NCBI RefSeq assembly: GCF_001619985.1
Contig: NW_017264194.1
Coordinates: forward strand, 1,917,511 to 1,981,510
Origin: Xylona heveae TC161
Taxonomy: Eukaryota; Ascomycota; Xylonomycetes; Xylonales; Xylonaceae
Direction: 5' to 3'
DNA: 64,000 nucleotides
Below the pieces are notes generated by a model that was given only the letters and a program-made list of their open reading frames with translations, had not been told where the DNA came from and did not search any database. Of the stretch, positions 35,619 to 48,553 are shown in pieces (positions within the stretch are counted from its first letter, which is position 1; each line of letters opens with the position of its first letter). The position numbers and the translations under genes are program-made.

Positions 35619-36808
35619 TTCTATGATCCTATCCCATCATTCCACCGCTCCATCCCCTAACGTTGTTTTCTCGCCTGTCAAACGGCCATTGAACAGGTCA
35701 ATGGTTTCCACTTCGCGTTGTAGATTAGCCTGTTATCCCTTTCTCCAATTTTTTTCACGCTGGATGGCGTTTCCCAAGGACATTTACTTTTCCTTTTTTT
35801 TCCCTTACTCCTCTTTCTTTGCCCGGGAGACTGATACAATTCTGTACAATTCTAATCTGGAGTTCTTTACTTTTTTGTCTTTTCCTCTTCTGCGGTTTTT
35901 TTTTTTTTTTTCTTGAGGGTGTTTATCCTCTTTTTCCAATATTTTTATCCTCGTCTTCCGGTGTTATCCACTGCCTCAGGCGTTTTTCCTCTTTTTCAGT
36001 TTTTTATCCTCTTCTACGGCCCGTCTAAAAAACCTTTTCAATTTTTTCTTCTGTAAGTCCGTCAGTGATTCAGCGATCCGGCGATCCGGCGATTCCGTGA
36101 CTCGGGGATTCGGTCACTCTATGGACATTGGACATTGGACAACGGGCATCGGGCAGCGGACAATGGTGGCGTTACTTAGCGTTTGCTTCCCTTTGCTTCC
36201 CTTTGCTTCTCTCTCTCTCTCTCTATGACATCTCTTTGCGTTTCGTCCTTTGTCTCTCACGTAAATACGGACCAGGAACAAGAACAAGAACAAGAATACG
36301 AGTTACGAATTAGTTTGATTTTTAACTTTATCCTTTCATCTTCATCTTCATCTTCAATCTTATGTTCAATCTTTCGAGACCCGCTTCATCTATGTACAGT
36401 GTCCGTTCATCTGAGGTCCAAGTGAATTGATATGTTAGGTCGCAGGGTCGCCAGGCACAGGTCGCAGGTCAAGGGTCATGCTGTGTGGTTGTGGGGTTAT
36501 GGGGATGTGATTTCGAGAGGGGGACGGGACGCGGGCGCGGGCGAAGGAGGGGAGAAGAGAAGAGAAGAAAAGAGGAGAAAAGACGGCGTGCGGTGTATCA
36601 TCATCGCCACCACCACCACCACCAGTCAAGAGTCGTCTAAAATAAGACTCATAAAAGAGCAGAACGACTACTAGTCTCCTCTGGATACTAAAGACCAAGA
36701 ACAAAACAAATACTCCGTAAGCGAACACATGCAACAGACTACTGGATATCAATCTCTATTTGAAAGAAAGTCTACAGCCGCAATATGCATGATGCGTCCA
36801 TCACATGT
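35619..36808. other. Convergent 3' spacer rich in simple repeats
   Basis: Lies between ada2 (+) and the Ych1-like gene (-). It is pyrimidine-rich on the plus strand to about 36050, with T tracts at about 35895-35912, then short tandem repeats: GATCCGGC units (36070-36090), ACATTGGAC units (36123-36140), a CT run (36206-36225) and AACAAG units (36279-36298). No gene supported. Confidence 0.55.
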
Positions 36809-38780
36809 TTAGAAAGCCTCCCAGATATCCTTGACGTAGCCTTCTGTCAGGCGCTCGTCGGATCCGTATCTGTGCGAAGCAATTAATGTTAGCTCTATGT
36901 ATACGTGCTTCATGTGCGATCGATCAGGGGGTTCTGACGTGCTAGAACTAGGGGATGAGAGGAGTGGGGGGTGATTGTAGACGGGCATACGTGCGTACGG
37001 ATTAAAAGTATTGGGGGATGAAAAAAAGAAAATGGGGGAAAGAAGAAAAAAGAAAAAGGGGAAACGAAAGGAAAAGAAAAAGAAAAAGGAAAAATAATAC
37101 ACAACAAAAAAGGGCTGGGAGGAGGATGTGTAAAAGAGGATGAAAACACGATAGATAAAAGAACGGATGTTAACCCAATAGATAAAAAAAGAGTGATGAA
37201 AACACAATAGTCAAAGGAAAGAAACGAAAATACGCCAGATAAAAAAGAGGAATTGAAATCAATAGATAAGAGGCAGAATGAATTATAGATAAAAAAAAAA
37301 AAGAAAGCAAAGAACAGATCGACTCACTTTTCTTGCCATTTTACAAAACCTCCCTGTAGAACATATACCTGCTGTTGCGGCTTCTCCCGGGCTCCCTGGG
37401 CTTGCTCGCCGCCCTCTGCCACGACATCTGCTGCGGTCTTGTCGTATCCCATACGACTACGTTCGCGCAGATATCGCAGCGCAGCTCCCGGCCCGCGCTG
37501 CTGGCTCAGAGCGCAATGAAACACGACGGTGGGCGTGTCAGCAAGCGTCCGGACCAGCTCGGGTGCGCGATAGTCTAGCGATGAAGACGGTACGTGCTGG
37601 CTTCCTAGAATATGGCCGCCAATATGGTCTGTTATGGTGGCAAAGGCAATGGCCTTGGTGCTCCCTTCTTCCGCAATGCGCATGGCAGAACCACAAGGAT
37701 AGCGATGAACGCTTGTAACCTTCTGACCTGCGGTGGTAGTCACAGCAGCCTCCAGGGTTGAGGGACTCGAGGACGAGCATCCTTGTGGTTCTACCATATC
37801 GCGGGGAAAGAAGGGGAGCAGAAACGGCCGAGCAGATTAGCTAAGATTCATCAAAGGAAAGTTCTCACGAAAAAAAAAGAGAGAGAGAGAGAAGGAGAAG
37901 AGAAAGGAGAAGTTGAGGTAGAGCCCGTATCAGCGTTAGCAGAGCAGGGAGTGTTGGCAGTGCTGACACTGAAACGGAGACAGAAACAGAAAGAGAAACA
38001 GCGCAGTAAAAAACAATGGCAGAGGCATTTGGCGTTTGGCATAGAGATAATTCTGCATGCAGGGTAAGAGATTCTGCAGTCTGTGCACGTTTGCACGGAG
38101 GGCATGAGATTGTGTCGAATAAAGTACAGGTACAACAGACGCCAAGCAGTGTAAAGAGGAATCAAACAAGGTGCGCATCGCGGGGTAATGGAAACGGCCG
38201 CATGTGCGCCTTTGAGGCTGAAGAGACACTCTCAAGGAATGAGCCCGAGGAGGAGGTAAATGAGGGGTAAGCATCAAACCATGATGCGAGCAAAAATATA
38301 TTATTAGGACGACCCGGGGTAGGGCAGGCATGGAGATGAGTTTTAGAAAAGAGCATGGGTAGAAAGGTAGAAAGGTAGTCTGCAGTGTGCAGAATGAATT
38401 ATGCAAGACGGGAAGGGAAAACCATCATGCGGACAAAATACCAAAGCCAGCCGCCAAAGGCGCGCGAAGCACAGCAAAGTAATAATAATAAAAATAATAA
38501 TAACAAGTTGGTAAGTGCGCATTGCGCATTGCGCAATAATAAGGCATTATTTTCACGTGCAGAAAAGAGAAACAAAACAGGGCGTTTCCTTGTACCGAAA
38601 AAGTACCAGGGGACGATTGATGATTGATAATATAGTAAAGTAAGAGAATCTCTTTTTTTGTCACTTACCGGCATCGCGTACATCAATAATTGCAATAGGC
38701 GGCTTTGGCGTCGTGAGAAGAATGTTTCGCAGCTGTTCCGCCGTCATGCGTTGCAGGGATCCCACTGTGACCATGGACAT
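36809..38780 (-). CDS. Cdc25/Ych1-like rhodanese phosphatase with long introns
   Basis: Three exons on the minus strand, 38669-38780, 37328-37628 and 36809-36869, join in phase to give 157 residues, the normal size of the Ych1/Ibp1/Acr2 group. A single rhodanese (Cdc25-type) domain fills the protein: LTTPKPPIAIIDVRDAD, HIGGHILGSQHVPS, the active-site loop VFHCALSQQRGPGAA with the Cys-X5-Arg pattern, and VYVLQGGFVKWQEKYGSD. Members act as small phosphatases or arsenate reductases; the substrate here cannot be told from sequence. The introns are 1040 and 458 nt, far longer than any other in the window, and both donors are GTAAGT/GTGAGT. An alternative start at 37797 reads in frame into exon 2, but would lose the first strand of the domain. 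A second ATG two codons in is also possible. Confidence 0.85.
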
Positions 38781-39843
38781 CTTGGGCTAAGCCTTGGTTG
38801 CTTTTAACTGGGTTGAAATGTCCACGCGGCTCAGCGCGAAAATTGCCCGGGGGAGGGTCGAATGAATGAGAGAAGAAGAAGAGGCAGATCCGGGACAAAG
38901 GGCCCGAGTATGGCTAAGACGCAAATATGATGGGGGGAGATTTGAGTGGCTTAGATGCTGGTTTGATGACGTTCTAAATCGTGTGGTTCGAAAGATGATG
39001 GCTACTCTAGACCTTTTGGTTGTGTCCTAACGACTCTGAGAGAGTGGGGCTTTTACTGAGGATTTCGTCTGTGTGTTTCGCTGTGTGTGTGTGCGTGTGT
39101 GTGTGGAGAGGACAAAGCAGATAAGGGCGCGGATGAAGTAATAATGAACGGCACAGTAATAAGTAATCTTGTGGGTCCCGCACCACGCCTCGGCCCATGG
39201 GGCACCACAGCGGGGTAAATTGAAGCTGGAGACAACTTCCATCGTACGGCATGGAGTACTGAACCATGAGACTCAGTGCTTACACTACTCCAGTCCGGGA
39301 TCCACTTGGGTCTACTGCTGGCCGCAATACGGGGGGCACTATCGTGAGATACACATCACCCCCCGGGGGGGGGGGGGGGGGAAGGGCTCAGAACGCGGCA
39401 AGATTCTAGATTGAGGATTATTGATACCTCAACAATGTTTGACAAGTAATTTCGCCATCTCGCCGGTAATTTCCATTGTTGGCAGATAAGATCCGACGTC
39501 GGTTTGAGTCATTTCACCGCATAGCTCACACATCATAATGTCAATGGCTTTGGTCCGAGGACTTGAGAGAGTAAAGAAAAATGTTCAATTTGATAAACAC
39601 GTTGATCTGCCAATTTGTTCCCCAGATCATTCCCAGCCGTAGACCATCGTAAAGTTTCATCGAAAAGTATCAGCGACTTGCGCTTTGGGTTCGCACCAAC
39701 ACCAGTGATGCCCGCGCGCCAAAGCCTGAAAATAAAAATATAAAATAAGAATAAACAGAGAAAGTTAAGAAAGGAAAGGAAAGCGCAAAAGCGTATATAT
39801 CAGCGCCAGCGATGACTTTATTGTACAGGAAAAGAGTATCCCG
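38781..39843. promoter_or_regulatory. Upstream region of the Ych1-like gene and mpd 3' flank
   Basis: Contains a GT-rich run at about 39071-39104 and a CCCCCC run followed directly by 17 G at 39359-39381. Both neighbours are on the minus strand, so this holds the Ych1-like promoter. No gene supported. Confidence 0.5.
39359..39381. repeat. C6-G17 homopolymer junction
   Basis: Six C (39359-39364) are followed directly by seventeen G (39365-39381). The G run can form a quadruplex, or a hairpin with the C run. Confidence 0.85.
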
Positions 39844-41151
39844 TCAAAGGACTCGTTCAAATCTGGGAACGTAATTCATAATCTTGCTTCGGTCTTTGGA
39901 GTGGACACTCTCGAGGGCGTTGCTGATCGTTCTTTGGTAAAAGTTAGCCTCAGCAGATGAATGAAGAGGTGGAGTCAATCGTGATGACGAACCTTCTTGG
40001 ACCTTCAACACAACCTTTTCCACCAATCCAAATAGGGGATGATCCGTCTCAAGACCGGTGATCCGAGCGGTAGCGTCCTTGGCTGAGAATTGCTTCAAAA
40101 TCTTGGCCAGCTCGGCGCTTTCCTTGTCGCCCTCGACATTCTGGAATAGTAATGTCGCCTCGATAGCACCAAGCAGAGCATCCACTCTCTCGCCGCGCTC
40201 AACGAGTTGCGAGGCAGGGTTGATGAAACGTTCCTTGCGGCTTAGCTTTCGCATCGGCTCGCGACCAACGCGTTCCACGAGGTCTTCTAGATGGGGGTTC
40301 GAAATGCGTTTGATAATCTTGCGTGCGTATTCGCCTTGCTCTTGCTCGGAGAATTCATGCTTGGCAACAATGAGCCTGCTGGTTTCCGCCAGGACACGCT
40401 TGACCATCTGCTTAATCTCAGGGTCATCAAGAGCTTCATTGACAGTGTGGTGACCCCGAACATAGCCAAAATATGCGGCAGTAGCATGACCAGTGTTCAC
40501 CGTGAACAACTTCCGCTCAATATAGGGATCCAAGGTCTCGACAAACTTGACGCCTTGGATGGGAGGGTGCTGGCCACCCTTGAAAGGGGTGACCTCGATG
40601 ACCCAGTCGTAGAATTGCTCAATCTTGACGTCCAATGATTGATTGTCTTGAGCTGGAACGATTCGGTCAATGGCCGAGTTGGCAAAAGTGGCTCGTTGAT
40701 CGATGGTGGCGAGACGGTCCTTGGGCGTGTTCTTCTCATCCTTGATGAATCCAGCAAGCGTGTCGGTCGCACCAATGGCATTTTCGCAAGCGATGACTGC
40801 GAGCGGCGCGCCGGAAGTTCGCGCCTCAATGCCCTTGGCAATGACAGGAGCAATGAACTTGAGAATGTTTGGGCCGACTGCGCACGTTACCAGGTCTGCG
40901 CTGGCAATCTCCTCGACAACTTGGGCCTCATTCTCCTTGGAGTTGATGGCGCGATAATTTGAGATGGTATATTCGTGCTCCCCGTCGGCGCCAACTTCAA
41001 CCACCTTGTATGATGATTGACGCTGCAGGGCACCAATAATGGACTCCATGACGTCTGCAAAGACGACTTCATAGCCCGATTTGTGGAGGAACTCGGCAAC
41101 AAAGCCGCGCCCAATGTTTCCGGCGCCAAAATGTACTGCTTTCTTTCCCAT
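39844..41151 (-). CDS. mpdA: Mannitol-1-phosphate 5-dehydrogenase
   Basis: An uninterrupted frame of 435 codons. The enzyme reduces fructose-6-phosphate with NADH to mannitol-1-phosphate, feeding mannitol storage and stress protection. Visible: the N-terminal nucleotide-binding [45 protein letters not shown], and the catalytic/substrate region [21 protein letters not shown], then [24 protein letters not shown]. Known fungal members are about 388 residues and stop shortly after a KVQ motif. Here the frame runs 48 residues beyond KVQEG. A candidate 61-nt intron (39932-39992) with a GTTCGT donor, GCTAAC branch and AAAG acceptor would instead give about 404 residues with a stop at 39876-39878. 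The body of the enzyme is unaffected either way. The start is the first ATG, directly before the dinucleotide-binding fold. Confidence 0.93.
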   Translation of the reverse strand: MGKKAVHFGAGNIGRGFVAEFLHKSGYEVVFADVMESIIGALQRQSSYKVVEVGADGEHEYTISNYRAINSKENEAQVVEEIASADLVTCAVGPNILKFIAPVIAKGIEARTSGAPLAVIACENAIGATDTLAGFIKDEKNTPKDRLATIDQRATFANSAIDRIVPAQDNQSLDVKIEQFYDWVIEVTPFKGGQHPPIQGVKFVETLDPYIERKLFTVNTGHATAAYFGYVRGHHTVNEALDDPEIKQMVKRVLAETSRLIVAKHEFSEQEQGEYARKIIKRISNPHLEDLVERVGREPMRKLSRKERFINPASQLVERGERVDALLGAIEATLLFQNVEGDKESAELAKILKQFSAKDATARITGLETDHPLFGLVEKVVLKVQEGSSSRLTPPLHSSAEANFYQRTISNALESVHSKDRSKIMNYVPRFERVL

Positions 41152-44100
41152 GATGACTGGAGAAATAATGTTGAGAGGATCAAAATAATAATCTCAGTCG
41201 ATGAGAAAGGACTTGAGGGTAGAAAATCGTGGGAAAGAACAACGATTGTGCGGGTGTATCCCAATGGTGGGGTAGCCTGTTTATATTGTGGGGTAAGGAA
41301 GACGTGGAGTTCACAGCAAACGCCACAACGTCAGGAGTGACTTCAGCTAGCAGCTATCGTGAACCACAACAAGTTCCTGCCAGGCGAGGGGGCCGCTTTC
41401 GGGTAGATGGAAATTTGCCGGGGCCGAAACTGGGAAGGAAGGAAGAGAGTTGATGATGATAAAATGTATGAACCTTTGAATGCAAAGGAATATATTTGAG
41501 TAAAAGAGTTTGGATTGAACCCTTTCTGAGCAGTGGATTGATGATTATTGAAATTTCCTGAATCCATCCTCCACAGCGAAGATGGGTCCTTTTTATCCAT
41601 CACCAGCCAGCACGCTTTGAATCATTTCCCTCTAACAAATTCTTCAAACAACATACCACCCATTGGTGTGAACCTTCTCAAGGGCTGGATGCGTCAATGT
41701 CACGCGGGGGGGGCTTGCGAGCTTCTCAAGCCCCTCCGTTTCAAGGCCGATTGTTAGCTTCTCCTGTGTCATCAGCGCCATGGTTTGTTTAGGTTTGGAA
41801 TTGCGCGAAAATGCTTTGGGATGGTGGAGGGTGGGATGTTTGGCCACGGACCAAGGCAGTCCAGGCAGCTTGTCATAATCGGGACAAGCAAACAAAAAGT
41901 CGGATTAGAGATTAGCGCGGTCCAGCTATCAGTTGGTTTTTTCTGCACGGCTAAGGCTCCCCAAGAGCGGTACGAGGGACCCATAGTTCCTTCTAGGTCC
42001 AGCTAGGTGGGATGCGGCAACGAAGGTACTTCTACAGCACTTCATAGCGAGCCCCCTCTAACTGAAAAATCGTGTGAATTGGTTAAGGTGGTAAGGTCCA
42101 CCAGGCCACCCAATCTCATTCCTTTTAGCGAACCACCGAGCCACCCAGAACCGCCCGGCCTGAATGCGGCAATGACGAGAAGAACAGGCCACGGCTCATC
42201 TTTCCTGCCTTTTCCGCCCTGTAGATCTCTGTCAACACTGATTAATTTTCCAAACCAATAACGATCATGTCTTCACTAATCGTACTGAATTTCTAGTTGG
42301 GCTTAGTTTTGGGGACGACGAAAGAAAAACAGACGGGCAGCTCCCCGATATCGTCAGGAACGGGTTCGTGCAGCCTCACTCTTCGGCACTACTGATGAAA
42401 TGCATGCAGAGCATCTCAGCTCTTGCCTCGGCCCCAAGGCAGCATCCATTCGTACCAAGAGCGTATCTCTACCTCATCGTCAAGGAAAAATAAGGATGCC
42501 TTGAGCACAGTTCCCCTTGTCCAGGGTTGGCGTAGGGGGATGGCCGAGGGCCTAACAATCTGACCCCATGTCAATCGTTTCGCTGTCGTCACCGTGCCCT
42601 CTTCAGGTATCTGTACCTGTCTTTCAACACCTCCCTCAGGTAAAGTAGGCATCACGATCCAAACGTAATCATGAAGAAAGCCTTGGCACTTCAAAAGGGT
42701 CTGATGTAAATCCATGTGGCTCAGCATTGCTGATCTCGCATGTTTCCAATGATCGATGCTCCCCGATGATTGCCCACAAACTGTCACCCTGCTGGTAGTG
42801 TTCGAGCTTGTATGACATTTGCCATGGGCTTTTTTGACGACATTATGATTTAACCCCTCAAATCACAGGCGACATTTTCTGTCTGACTCAGTAGAACACC
42901 ATGCAGTGGACTTCTCATCTATCGTGCTCCCAGCCCAGACGCTGCTTTTGGCAAGGCACGCCAAGACAATGGCGCTCGTGGTCAACTCGCGAGTTATAGT
43001 ATCTCGGGAAACTTCGGCGGGGCATAGGGAGCGTGAGGGGGTTCTCTGCCGTGCGCCGTACGATGTGGCCGAGGGACGATTGTCCCTGTAAAAACAAGAG
43101 GCACAGCCAATTATGTTACGATGCATTGATAATTGTAATCTCATAGAATATGCTATCATGCCGAAGGAATTACTTCTTGCCTGAATCGTCGTCATCCTCT
43201 GTTTCGTCTTGTTGCTGCAACGATCATTCATGTTCTAGCACAGCGTCATCATCACTAGTGGTGTGTCTCGGTAATTGGGCTGGGGTCTGCGAGGTTCCGG
43301 ACTGATAACCCATCGCCGATGACCGGGCCTGGATTGGAAGAGCCCCTGAGTCGCAAAGCCAAGAGATGTTGATCGGATCTGATTCGATCCCATCAGAATT
43401 GTTCTTCATTCATGACACTGTCAATCGGTTGCTCTTCCCTTACAAACCGTGGCTAATCGTCTCTGCCGCGAAGACCATCGTCTCCGGGGTGTACCTTGGT
43501 AGACATGCGCTCATTGGTCCAAAAGGAGTAATGTCATATTCAAAAGATCACTCCACGTGCGATAAAACAGGGGTCCTTTTTTAAGTTGTTTGGGTGAACT
43601 TCGGCTTCGAGGCGTTCCACCACGTTACCAATTCACCTTGAACGTAGACAATGAACATGACAGTTTAATTGACTGATTAATCTTACCAAGTCAGCGCTAT
43701 ATCCCAGGCGCACGAACAGGTAAAGAAAAAAAATTTTTCAAAAAAGCCCCCATCATTCGAGAAGCTGTCCTATGTTGGGAAAAGCCTTGTAGATCTCCCT
43801 AGTGCCGGCCCATAGAGTCGCGCCACTGGCACATACATCCGTCCATGGTGCTCTCAAACATACGACATGTCAATAGCTCGAGCCCTGTGTGACTCAGCAA
43901 ATATTGCTCTCATGGTTTCCCAAAAGGCTGGACATCCATCATGTACAATCCACTCAATAACATATCCATAGGAACAACTCCAGGGCTGCCTTCCAATCGC
44001 TAACAACGTCCATGAAGGACTAGGGCAAGAGCACGCCAGTCTATCACTTGTGCCAGAAGAGCCATTACGCCATTGCACGGATCCAGATTTTAATGCAAAT

Positions 44101-44424
44101 CGCGCCTAGGTTTCCAGTGCGATGGCTTCCCAGGTTCCGACGCAAGCCAAAGGATAAAAACCGTCCAACCAACTTAATGTATATAAGACCTGGTTTTAAT
44201 AGGGACAATCGCCTATCATGCATTACCAGAAAGTTAACGCAAACGGGTGGCTGAGGCGGACAGACCGGCATTCGATTGCTGCCCGGGCCGGAATGCCTCT
44301 GTTGCATGGCTTGTGCCAAGGGAAATGAATTTGGCCGATTCTTCAAACGATTCGGACTGCGCCACAAGCGAGTATGTTCGACACGCATTTTAAGTCAGGC
44401 AACGATGACAGACACTTGCAGTGT
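41152..44424. other. 3.3-kb region without a supported gene
   Basis: Includes the mpdA promoter at its left end. The longest frames (123 codons at 42416-42787 and 122 codons at 42863-43231, both minus; 72 codons at 43366-43584, plus) do not carry a recognised domain. The first has a protein-like composition (several Trp, Pro and acidic stretches, LPWGRGKS end) and could be the remnant of a gene or an exon with unclear partners. A further frame at 43854-44078 (minus) is similar in character. No inverted terminal repeats seen. Confidence 0.4.
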
Positions 44425-45378
44425 CTACCACCACCGCACTCCGAAAAGCTTTCCGCTCGATTTACCGGAACCGTCTGGTCGCGCATCGGCATTTTCCAGA
44501 TAAAGGCGTTGATGTCCTTGCATCTAGTTAGCGCATTCATTCTCCATTGGTATATGTAACGAAAGTCGCATACCCTTCACGTCAAGTGCCAGATATTTGT
44601 ACTCGAACTCGTGCTGGCCCGGGCGCTTCGTCATATGGAGGCTCACGACTCCTTTGTCAATTGGGCCTTCGACCTAGATTGAATGTAAGCGGTATGCACA
44701 AATCAAATTTGAGCTGATGCAGCGTACATGAAAATGCATCAACAAATGCTCCGTCCCTGTCCGGTCCTTCTGTACAGTTGAACTGGTCATAAAGTCAATA
44801 TGCGGTCACTGTCTACGAAGCTTATGCCAACCATCTTCACTTACGCAATTGGTCTCGCCATCGCCCAGTTGCTCGTTGTTTGACCCTCACCATGTGCCTT
44901 GATTTTCTTGCTGTCGCCAAGCAGCTCCACGCACCGAGAGTCGGCCTTTACTCTGTCAACTGCTCTGTTGAAGTGATTTGTTTTACTCTCCGGAGAAAAG
45001 ACGTCGGTATAAAGAAAGACTGCAACAGCACCCTGTGCGAGATTATCTTAGCTATTTGCGTATGATTGTCGAAAGTGTGTTGCTTACGGTTCCAACGACA
45101 CCCGCAATGATCGCTAAGAAATTAATCGACTGCTGAGTAGTTCTTGCTGCCTTTTCGCGTGCTGTCAATTCGCCCCATCGCACCCTGCCATCATCACTGG
45201 CAATAGAGACCTGCTTCCGGGACGAGCCACTGCTTCCTCCTAGGCTGCTTTGCGTGGCATAACTCTGGGCAAGGCGGGGACTGTGGCCCAGGGCCAGGCG
45301 GGTCTGAATCGTAGAAAGCAGGCGAGGTTGTACTTTCCAAGAGCTGCGGAAAAGACTGCAATATTGTTGAGAGATCAT
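44425..45378 (-). CDS. tim21: Mitochondrial import inner membrane translocase subunit Tim21
   Basis: Five exons on the minus strand (45088-45378, 44845-45032, 44728-44782, 44574-44673, 44425-44516) join in phase to give 241 residues. Tim21 is an inner-membrane subunit of the TIM23 complex. Its intermembrane-space domain binds Tom22 and links TIM23 to respiratory complexes. Seen: a basic presequence (MISQQYCSLFRSSWKVQPRL), REKAARTTQQSINFL before one membrane helix (AIIAGVVGTGAVAVFLYTDVF), then the conserved domain with VELLGDSKKIKAHG, EHLLMHFHVEGPIDKGVVSL, FEYKYLALDVKG and the C-terminal FGVRWW. The reading through KAHGEGQTT ignores a GTGAGG pseudo-donor, because splicing there leaves no acceptor in frame. 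The gene diverges from glo3. Confidence 0.93.
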
Positions 45379-45748
45379 TGTCGTTGTCGGATACGGAAGA
45401 CAAATTTTGTATAATTCAGTCAAAGGGTCGAGTGCTTGTGTTCTTGATCTGCATGGAGCTTCGGCTTCGATTCGACAGTGGTAGCGGAAAATGGATAGCC
45501 TATTCCGGTTAGGCGCAGATTTCTCCAGAGGCGGGTTCCATTTCGGGCCAGGCTGGTGTGTATCTGGCACAACGAACGTCGCGACCGTTCCCCCTACCAT
45601 CGACGACTTCACCTTCTCAGCATCCCTTGAACCGCTTTACATCTCTGTGACAATCTTGCATAGACACAACTTGATTACTAGGGGCTGATAGGGCCTCATC
45701 TGCTGCAATCACTATCCCTCTCACGCTCAAGGGAGCATACTATCCGCC
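45379..45748. promoter_or_regulatory. Divergent promoter, tim21 / glo3
   Basis: 370 bases between opposite start codons. Frames run through it in phase with Tim21 upstream of the chosen ATG, but the presequence composition supports the start at 45378. Confidence 0.5.
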
Positions 45749-47541
45749 ATGGCTACCGCAACGAAATCCCAATCTCATGCACTGTTTCAAAAGTTGAAGA
45801 CTAAACCTGCGAACAAGGTGAATGGCATAACTCTGGGATTTCTTAGGGTCCCCCCAGACTGACTGACTGATCGCCTGATCCAGGTATGCTTTGATTGCGG
45901 CTCCAAGAATCCGACCTGGTCGTCAATCCCTTTTGGCATCTACCTTTGCCTTGATTGCTCCGCAAACCACCGAAACCTTGGAACACATATCTCCTTTGTT
46001 CGCTCAACTAACCTTGATCGTATGTCTCTCCTTCTTTGCATTTGAAATTTCTCATGCTTACAACTGGCAAGAATGGTCATGGCACCAACTACGATTCATG
46101 AAAGTCGGCGGAAACGAGTCGGCCACAAAGTACTTCCAATCCCACGGCGGGTCTGCTGCGTTGGCCAGCAAAGATTCAAAAGTCAAATACGAGTCAAACG
46201 CCGCAACTAAATACAAGGAAGAATTAAGGAAGCGCGTGGAGGCGGACACTCGAGAGTATGACTTGAAGAGACCGAGAAATTGGCCACCAGGCTAACGATT
46301 ATGTTAGGTATCCTGATGAGGTAGTGATAACGGATATTGCTACTCCAGCTTCGGGCGAAGGGTCCGCAACTCCTTCTGGCGACTCCGGCGACGACTTCTT
46401 TTCATCTTGGGATAAACCCGCCATAAAGCGACCCAGCAATCCTCCATCTCGAACTGCGACGCCCCCTGTCGTTAGTCGTACTGCATCTCCTTTCCTCAAT
46501 CCCGGTGCCAATGGCAACGGCAACCCGCGACCAACCTCACCTCTTGTGTCTTCGGAAACTTCTTCAGCCCCAGCAACCCGGACAACTTCCTCTGCCGCCA
46601 TCAGAAAGAATACGCCGAGTGGTGGCCCTCGAAAAGCGAATATCCTTGGCGCTAAGAAGACTCAGAAGCTCGGAGCGAAGAAAGTCTCTGGAGCTGAGGC
46701 TATCGATTTCGACGCCGCGGAAAAGAAGGCCAAGGAAGAAGCCGAGCGGATCGAGAAGTTGGGCTATGATCCCGAGGCCGAAGCCGCACAAGCTCAAGCC
46801 GAGACCAAGACTTCAGCTTCCACAGAAAAGCCGAGTATTGGAAGCCCTGCCCCGATGAGTCCGCCAAGAGGTGGAACCGCGCAGCGTGAGCGAGGCAGTG
46901 GAGAAGTTGAGAGGCTTGGCATGGGCATTGGGCGCTTGGGCTTTGGACAAGTGGGAGCAAGCAAGTCTGCCGCTGCACCTAAGAAAATGGGCTTCGGATC
47001 TACGGGCTCAAGCAGAGCGACTCCGGCAGGTAAGGAAACTCGTCGCGCCTTGGTCAGGGTTATGTTTCTAACTTGACTTGCAGACGATGAAGACTCAGAA
47101 ATTACCTCGAAATTTGGCAGCCAGAAGGGCATTTCGTCCGATGAGGTGTTTGGACGTAACCAGTTTGACCCAACGGCTCAGTCGGAAGCTCGTACTCGTC
47201 TCCAAGCGTTTGATGGGGCAACGTCAATTTCAAGCAACGCATATTTTGGACGACCCGAAGAAGACGAGGCTGCTGCGGAGGCTGCCGGCAATTACGGCAA
47301 CCTTGAAGATGCGGCAAAGGATATCATTCGACGTTATGGTATTACGGCTAGCGATGAACTCGAGAGCGTCACGCAGGCGCTCGGCGAGGGCGCGGTTCGA
47401 TTGCAAGGTTGGTTCTTCCTCTTTTGTTTATTTCCCGTCAACGACAGTCATTCCCATTGCGATTACATTTCTTGGGCAGCTGATACTAATTATCATTTCT
47501 TTCTTGTCTTAGGGGCCTTGCGCAACTACTTTAACAGCTAA
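45749..47541 (+). CDS. glo3: ADP-ribosylation factor GTPase-activating protein Glo3
   Basis: Six exons (45749-45817, 45884-46019, 46072-46255, 46308-47029, 47084-47407, 47513-47541) join in phase to give 487 residues. Glo3 stimulates Arf1 GTP hydrolysis on Golgi and COPI vesicles and controls retrograde transport. The ArfGAP zinc finger begins at about residue 25 as [11 protein letters not shown] and [14 protein letters not shown] (C-x2-C-x16-C-x2-C), followed by the arginine-finger region and [17 protein letters not shown]. The C-terminal half has the BoCCS/Glo3-motif type repeats: [37 protein letters not shown] and [15 protein letters not shown]. These separate Glo3 from Gcs1 and Age2. The last exon is nine codons plus stop. 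Confidence 0.95.
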
Positions 47542-48553
<1,012 letters not shown>

